Shown piece after piece: positions 60,162-64,000 of a stretch of DNA of 64,000 nt. Source of the stretch: Ciceribacter thiooxidans (GTDB taxonomy: Bacteria > Pseudomonadota > Alphaproteobacteria > Rhizobiales > Rhizobiaceae). Under the pieces are notes generated by a model, which saw nothing but the letters and a program-made list of their open reading frames with translations, was not told the origin of the DNA and ran no database searches. Each line of letters opens with the position of its first letter. Position 1 is the first letter of the stretch. The translations under genes and the position numbers were made by a program. The DNA is taken from the NCBI RefSeq assembly GCF_014126615.1, contig NZ_CP059896.1, forward strand, positions 3,110,501 to 3,174,500, in the 5' to 3' direction.

Positions 60162-60974
60162 GTGAAGATTCCTTTTGCCTCAACACTGTCCGGCGCGCTA
60201 CGGGCGCGGCAGCCGAGCCCCGACGAGGCGCGCCTCGACAAGACGCGCTATCAGGGGACATTGATCGCCCATGGCCTGACAAAGAGCTACAACACCCGTC
60301 GCGTCGTCAACGGGGTGTCGCTGGTCGTGCGCCGGGGGGAAGCCGTCGGGCTGCTCGGCCCCAACGGCGCCGGCAAGACGACCTGCTTCTACATGATCAC
60401 GGGTCTGGTGCCCGTCGACGCAGGCACGATCGCCATCGACGGCAACGAGGTGACGGCGATGCCGATGTACCGGCGAGCGCGCCTCGGCGTCGGCTACCTG
60501 CCGCAGGAAGCGTCGATTTTCAGAGGCCTGAGTGTCGAAGACAACATCCGGGCTGTCCTCGAGGTTCATGAACCGAACCGCGACAAGCGGGAAGCCAAAC
60601 TCGATGAACTGCTCTATGAGTTCCACATCGAGAAGTTGCGCAAATCTGCTGCCGTCGCCTTGTCCGGCGGCGAGCGGCGTCGCCTGGAAATCGCCCGCGC
60701 CCTTGCGACCGACCCGACGTTCATGCTGCTCGACGAGCCCTTCGCGGGCGTCGACCCGATTTCGGTGTCGGACATTCAAAACCTCGTGCGCCACCTGACG
60801 GCGCGCGGGATCGGCGTATTGATCACCGATCACAACGTGCGCGAGACGCTCGGTCTGATCGACCGAGCCTACATCATCCACGCCGGCGAGGTCCTGACCC
60901 ACGGACGTGCCAATGACATCGTCAACAATCCCGATGTCCGGCGACTTTATCTCGGCGACAAGTTCAGTCTCTGA
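60162..60974 (+). CDS. lptB: LPS export ABC transporter ATP-binding protein LptB
   Basis: A 270-residue ABC ATPase driving LPS extraction. Walker A GPNGAGKTT lies at about 66-74, the Q-loop region is YLPQEASIFRGLSVEDNI, the signature is LSGGERRR, and Walker B is FMLLDEPFAGVDP. The switch His is in ITDHNVRETLGL. The N-terminal 30 residues are a nonconserved extension; the start is GTG at 60162, and a shorter product is possible. rpoN follows, as in many proteobacteria. Confidence 0.96.
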   Translation: MKIPFASTLSGALRARQPSPDEARLDKTRYQGTLIAHGLTKSYNTRRVVNGVSLVVRRGEAVGLLGPNGAGKTTCFYMITGLVPVDAGTIAIDGNEVTAMPMYRRARLGVGYLPQEASIFRGLSVEDNIRAVLEVHEPNRDKREAKLDELLYEFHIEKLRKSAAVALSGGERRRLEIARALATDPTFMLLDEPFAGVDPISVSDIQNLVRHLTARGIGVLITDHNVRETLGLIDRAYIIHAGEVLTHGRANDIVNNPDVRRLYLGDKFSL

Positions 60975-61115
60975 GGCCGACACCTCCACGAGACGATTCC
61001 CCCATCGTCCGGCTTGACCAAACCAGATAAAAAAGCAATTTTTGGGCCAGTTGAAGTTTCTCCGCGACGTTTGACGGTCTGAGCGGGTGAATTTCGGGGG
61101 AGTTTCGCGTTCATC

Positions 61116-62668
61116 ATGGCTTTGTCGGCCAATCTACATCTACGCCAGAGCCAAACCCTGGTCATGACGCCTCAGCTGATGCAGTCCATCCAGCTGCTGC
61201 AAATGAACCACCTCGAACTCGTCCAGTTCATCGCCCAGGAGGTCGAAAAGAACCCACTCCTCGATTTCGCTTCGGAAGACGGCGACAACGGGTCGGAAAG
61301 CCCGCGGGGCGAGGAGGCACTTGCCGCGCAGGAAACGACGGCCGGCGCAGGCGCAGGCGCAGGCGCGCCGGAAAGCGACTGGTACGAAAACGCCAAGGGC
61401 TCTGCACTCGAAGAAAGCCTTGACTCCAATTTCGACAGCGCATTTGTCGACGAAGGCGTCTCGGCCCGTGCCGACGCGCCTGAGCTTTTGGGGCAGTGGA
61501 AGTCGATGCCGGGCGCCGGGACGGACCCCGGCGAAGGATACGACCTGGACGACTTCGTCGCCGGCCAGGTAACCTTACGCGATCATCTGAGCCAACAGAT
61601 TCCCTTCGCCTTTCCCGACGCGGCCGATCGGATGATCGCGTTCGCCCTCACGGACCAGCTCGACGAAGCGGGCTATCTGCGCGCCGATCTTCAGGAGGTT
61701 GCGGAACGCTTCGGGGGGCGCCCAAGCGTTTGGAACATGTGATCGGGATTTTGCAGACCCTCGATCCTCCCGGCATATTTGCCCGTTCATTGAGCGAATG
61801 CCTCGCAATTCAGCTGAAACAACGTGACCGCTTCGATCCCGCGATGGCGACGCTGATCGACAATCTCGAGCTTCTCGCCAAGCGTGACTTCGCGAGCCTG
61901 AAAAAGCTCTGCGGAGTCGACGAAGAAGATCTGATCGACATGCTTTCGGAGATCCGCGGCCTGAATCCGAAGCCGGCAAGTGGGTTCGAGACGAATTTGA
62001 GCGAGGCAGTCGTCCCCGACATTGTCGTCCGTCCGGCATCTGATGGCGGCTGGGCGGTGGAACTCAACCCTGATGTCCTTCCACGAGTTCTCGTCAACCA
62101 GAGCTACTATACCCGGGTGACAAAAGGCCGCGACACGAACAACGCAGATCAGGCCTTCCTTGCCGAGTGCCTGCAGAATGCCAGCTGGCTTACCCGCAGC
62201 CTCGACCAACGCGCCCGCACCATTCTCAAGGTCGCCAGCGAGATCGTCCGTCAGCAGGATGCGTTTCTGCGCCACGGGGTCGATCATCTCCGTCCGCTCA
62301 ACCTGCGTACGGTGGCGGATGCGATCAAGATGCATGAATCCACGGTCAGCCGCGTCACCTCCAACAAGTACATGCTGACCCCGCGCGGCCTTTTCGAGCT
62401 GAAATACTTCTTCACCGTTTCCATAGCTTCGGCCGAGGGCGGCGACAGTCATTCGGCAGAAGCGGTACGGAACAGGATCCGCACACTGATCACGCAGGAG
62501 AGCCCGGAAGCGATCCTCTCGGATGACGACATCGTCAGTGCGCTGAAGGATGGCGGCATCGACCTTGCGCGGCGTACGGTGGCCAAGTACCGGGAGGCGA
62601 TGAACATTCCCTCGTCGGTACAACGGAGGCGCGAGAAACGCGCAATGGCGAAGGTGTCCACAGGCTGA
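61116..62668 (+). pseudogene. rpoN: RNA polymerase sigma-54 factor, frame broken by one missing base
   Basis: Complete RpoN of about 517 residues if one base is restored. Region I is MALSANLHLRQSQTLVMTPQLMQSIQLLQM, region II is acidic with an Ala-Gly repeat, and the core-binding and HTH regions lie in the second part. The RpoN box is ARRTVAKYREAMNIPSS. The frame breaks at a six-G run (61713-61718): a seventh G joins ERFG to GAPKRLEHVIGILQT. As written it stops at 61742 and lacks all DNA-binding parts. A consensus error is likely. IHF, GlnD and PtsN genes lie in the same window. Confidence 0.9.
61344..61367 (+). repeat. Hexanucleotide repeat inside rpoN
   Basis: GGCGCA occurs three times in tandem followed by GGCGCG, encoding an Ala-Gly tract in the variable acidic region II of RpoN. 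Tandem hexamers can change copy number without shifting frame. Confidence 0.75.
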
Positions 62669-62687
62669 GCGCACCGTCTGCCGTTTG

Positions 62688-62702
62688 TTAAGAATCGGTT
62701 AG
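62688..62702. promoter_or_regulatory. Candidate CtrA-like site upstream of hpf
   Basis: TTAA-GAATCGG-TTAG matches seven of eight defined bases of the CtrA consensus TTAA-N7-TTAA. It lies 190 bases upstream of hpf, just after the rpoN stop. Single motifs of this kind occur by chance, so this is weak. Confidence 0.25.
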
Positions 62703-62892
62703 CAGGCCGTTGACTCTCGTCCAAAGCTTGTCTAGAAGCCCGCCCCGACTGGCAAAGGAGACGACCCCGAGTTATCCCCAACCTCCGTCCAGCGACAGCC
62801 CGAGCGGGCGACATTGCTGTGTGAAGAGCTTGGATGCAGACGGCGGTTGACGTAAACTGATACCCGCAAATCACAATAAGAAGGGAAACTCC

Positions 62893-63477
62893 ATGAGTGT
62901 GCGCGTATCCGGCAAACATATGGAAATCGGTGAAGCCTTCCGGCAACGGATTGAAGAACGGATCACGGAGACGGTAACCAAATATTTCGACGGCGGGTAT
63001 TCCGGCCAGATCACGGTAACGAAATCGGCGGCCGCAGCCGCACCTTTCGTCGCCGACTGCCTGCTCCACCTCGACTCCGGCGTCAACCTGCACGCCACCG
63101 GCTCCGCAAATGACCCGCTGATTTCCTTCGACATTGCCACCGACCGCATTGACAAGCGGCTGCGCCGATACAAGCGGAAGCTCAAGGATCGCCATCCGAA
63201 CAACGGTGCCGGCACGCCCGTCGAGGTCGCCTATACCGTGATGGATGCCGTATCCGACGAGCATGAGGAGCTTCCCGAGGATTACGCACCCACGATCGTG
63301 GCGGAAAGCACAAAGCAACTGCGGACCATGTCGGTTGCGAGTGCAGTCATGGCCCTCGACATGACGGACGAACCTGTACTCTTGTTCCGCAACCCCGGCA
63401 GCGACCAGATCAACATCGTCTACCGTCGCAACGACGGTAATATCGGATGGATCGACTCCGCCAACATCAAAGGCTGA
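62893..63477 (+). CDS. hpf: Ribosome hibernation promoting factor (long HPF)
   Basis: A 194-residue ribosome-binding protein of the long HPF/RaiA type. The N-terminal S30AE domain (about 1-100; MSVRVSGKHMEIGEAFRQRIEERIT and DIATDRIDKRLRRYKRKLKDR) binds in the 30S decoding channel. The C-terminal domain (about 130-190; SVASAVMALDMTDEPVLLFRN and YRRNDGNIGWIDS) mediates 100S dimer formation. AAGAAGGG upstream gives a ribosome site. It lies between rpoN and ptsN, the conserved order. Confidence 0.95.
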   Translation: MSVRVSGKHMEIGEAFRQRIEERITETVTKYFDGGYSGQITVTKSAAAAAPFVADCLLHLDSGVNLHATGSANDPLISFDIATDRIDKRLRRYKRKLKDRHPNNGAGTPVEVAYTVMDAVSDEHEELPEDYAPTIVAESTKQLRTMSVASAVMALDMTDEPVLLFRNPGSDQINIVYRRNDGNIGWIDSANIKG

Positions 63478-63485
63478 GCCAAACC

Positions 63486-63510
63486 GGAAACGGCGGTCCA
63501 CGCCGTTTCC
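63486..63510 (+). terminator. Hairpin between hpf and ptsN
   Basis: GGAAACGGCG (63486-63495) pairs perfectly with CGCCGTTTCC (63501-63510) around GTCCA, nine bases after the hpf stop. The following TTCCCCTTT is only partly T-rich, so it may be a partial terminator or an RNA 3'-end stabiliser. Confidence 0.65.
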
Positions 63511-63545
63511 TTCCCCTTTGATTCGGCGGCATGAAGGATTTTGAA

Positions 63546-64000
63546 ATGGCCTTGGCAGATTTGCTGCAACAAGACGCAGTCGTTCCCGCCCTGAGGGTAA
63601 ACTCAAAGAAGCAGCTGCTTCAGGAGCTCGCCGCGAAAGCCTCAAAACTCACGAACATCCCCGAACGGGAAATCTTCGACGTCATCCTGCAGCGGGAACG
63701 CCTCGGCTCCACCGGTGTCGGTAACGGCATCGCGATCCCGCATGGAAAGCTGAACAGCATCAAGAACATCACCGGCGTTTTCGCGCGGCTGGAGACGCCT
63801 GTCGACTTCGAAGCGCTTGATGACCAGCCTGTCGACCTCGTGTTCCTGTTGCTGGCCCCGGAAGGCGCAGGTGCGGACCATTTGAAGGCGCTCTCGAGGA
63901 TCGCGCGCGTCCTGCGCGACCAGGACCTGGTCGCTAAGCTCCGCGCGACCGAATCCGCCTCTGCAATTTACGCTTTCCTGAACGAGGAACAGGCGAACGC
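63546..64000 (+). CDS. ptsN: PTS IIA-like nitrogen regulatory protein PtsN (cut by window end)
   Basis: The first 151 residues of EIIA-Ntr, nearly the full protein; the frame is open at the window edge. The phosphoacceptor His66 sits in GNGIAIPHGKLN, preceded by LQRERLGSTGVG, as in all PtsN. It is a regulatory phosphocarrier linking nitrogen status to potassium and carbon metabolism. ATG at 63546 has an AAGGA ribosome site (63534-63538); an in-frame ATG five codons upstream is less likely. Confidence 0.95.
   Translation, partial: MALADLLQQDAVVPALRVNSKKQLLQELAAKASKLTNIPEREIFDVILQRERLGSTGVGNGIAIPHGKLNSIKNITGVFARLETPVDFEALDDQPVDLVFLLLAPEGAGADHLKALSRIARVLRDQDLVAKLRATESASAIYAFLNEEQAN

Noticed and set aside
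61713..61718. Programmed frameshifting in rpoN
   Set aside because: There is no known case in RpoN, no slippery-site plus pseudoknot layout is evident, and two unrelated genes in the window show the same single-base loss.

Overview
This 64 kb window is chromosomal DNA of an alphaproteobacterium of the order Rhizobiales, most likely a member of the Rhizobiaceae (Sinorhizobium/Ensifer, Rhizobium or a close relative). The evidence is the high G+C coding bias, ornithine-lipid genes olsA and olsB, a malic enzyme with a fused phosphotransacetylase-like domain, a PhrR/PraR-type HTH regulator beside metK, a Mur-like Fur protein, and gene orders that I recall from rhizobial chromosomes: rpmH-rnpA-yidC, tsaB-rimI-fur-olsA-miaB-phoH-ybeY-corC-lnt-HTH-metK-trmB, trpS-murJ-glnD-mutS, and lptCAB-rpoN-hpf-ptsN. 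Almost all of the window is core housekeeping. I see no insertion sequence, prophage, CRISPR array, restriction or defence island.

Layout. 1-5 kb: the end of an MgtA-like P-type ATPase, a small membrane protein, tRNA-Arg(ACG), an orphan sensor kinase and a chemoreceptor. 5-12 kb: rpmH-rnpA-yidC, an EamA transporter, yihA (engB), an orphan RskA-like anti-sigma factor, argB and ogt. 12-21 kb: a second EamA transporter, a HAD hydrolase, a periplasmic EF-hand protein, a LOG-family protein, the lysine/DAP genes dapD and dapE with two small membrane proteins, then truA-fmt-def. 21-29 kb: a globin-coupled chemoreceptor, rmuC, ribokinase, a dCache chemoreceptor, a nucleoside hydrolase, and the hsp20-DUF1150 pair behind a heat-shock-like promoter. 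29-41 kb: a long minus-strand series from the NifU-like gene down to trmB covering tRNA modification, envelope lipid and ribosome maturation. 41-53 kb: usp, trpS, a VOC protein, murJ, glnD, mutS and the divergent tme. 53-58 kb: a LysR regulator, a small divergent gene, olsB, lspA, two methyltransferases, lapA and ihfB. 58-64 kb: lptC-lptA-lptB-rpoN-hpf-ptsN, with ptsN cut by the window edge.

Themes. Envelope biogenesis is heavily represented (yidC, lnt, lspA, murJ, olsA, olsB, lapA, lptCAB), as are translation and tRNA functions (rpmH, rnpA, fmt, def, truA, trmB, miaB, tsaB, rimI, trpS, ybeY, hpf) and nitrogen or phosphate signalling (glnD, rpoN, ptsN, olsB with a candidate Pho box). Three chemoreceptors lie within 25 kb, and two of them end in a WEEF tail.

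The most unusual observations are: (i) a metK leader with three copies of a 6-nt element in alternating orientation that could form mutually exclusive hairpins just upstream of the ribosome binding site; (ii) a candidate 29-codon basic leader ORF that stops four bases before rpmH, which has no Shine-Dalgarno of its own; (iii) single-base losses that break ybeY and rpoN and shift the C-terminus of the NifU-like gene, most simply explained as consensus errors; and (iv) a Pho-box-like direct repeat in front of olsB.
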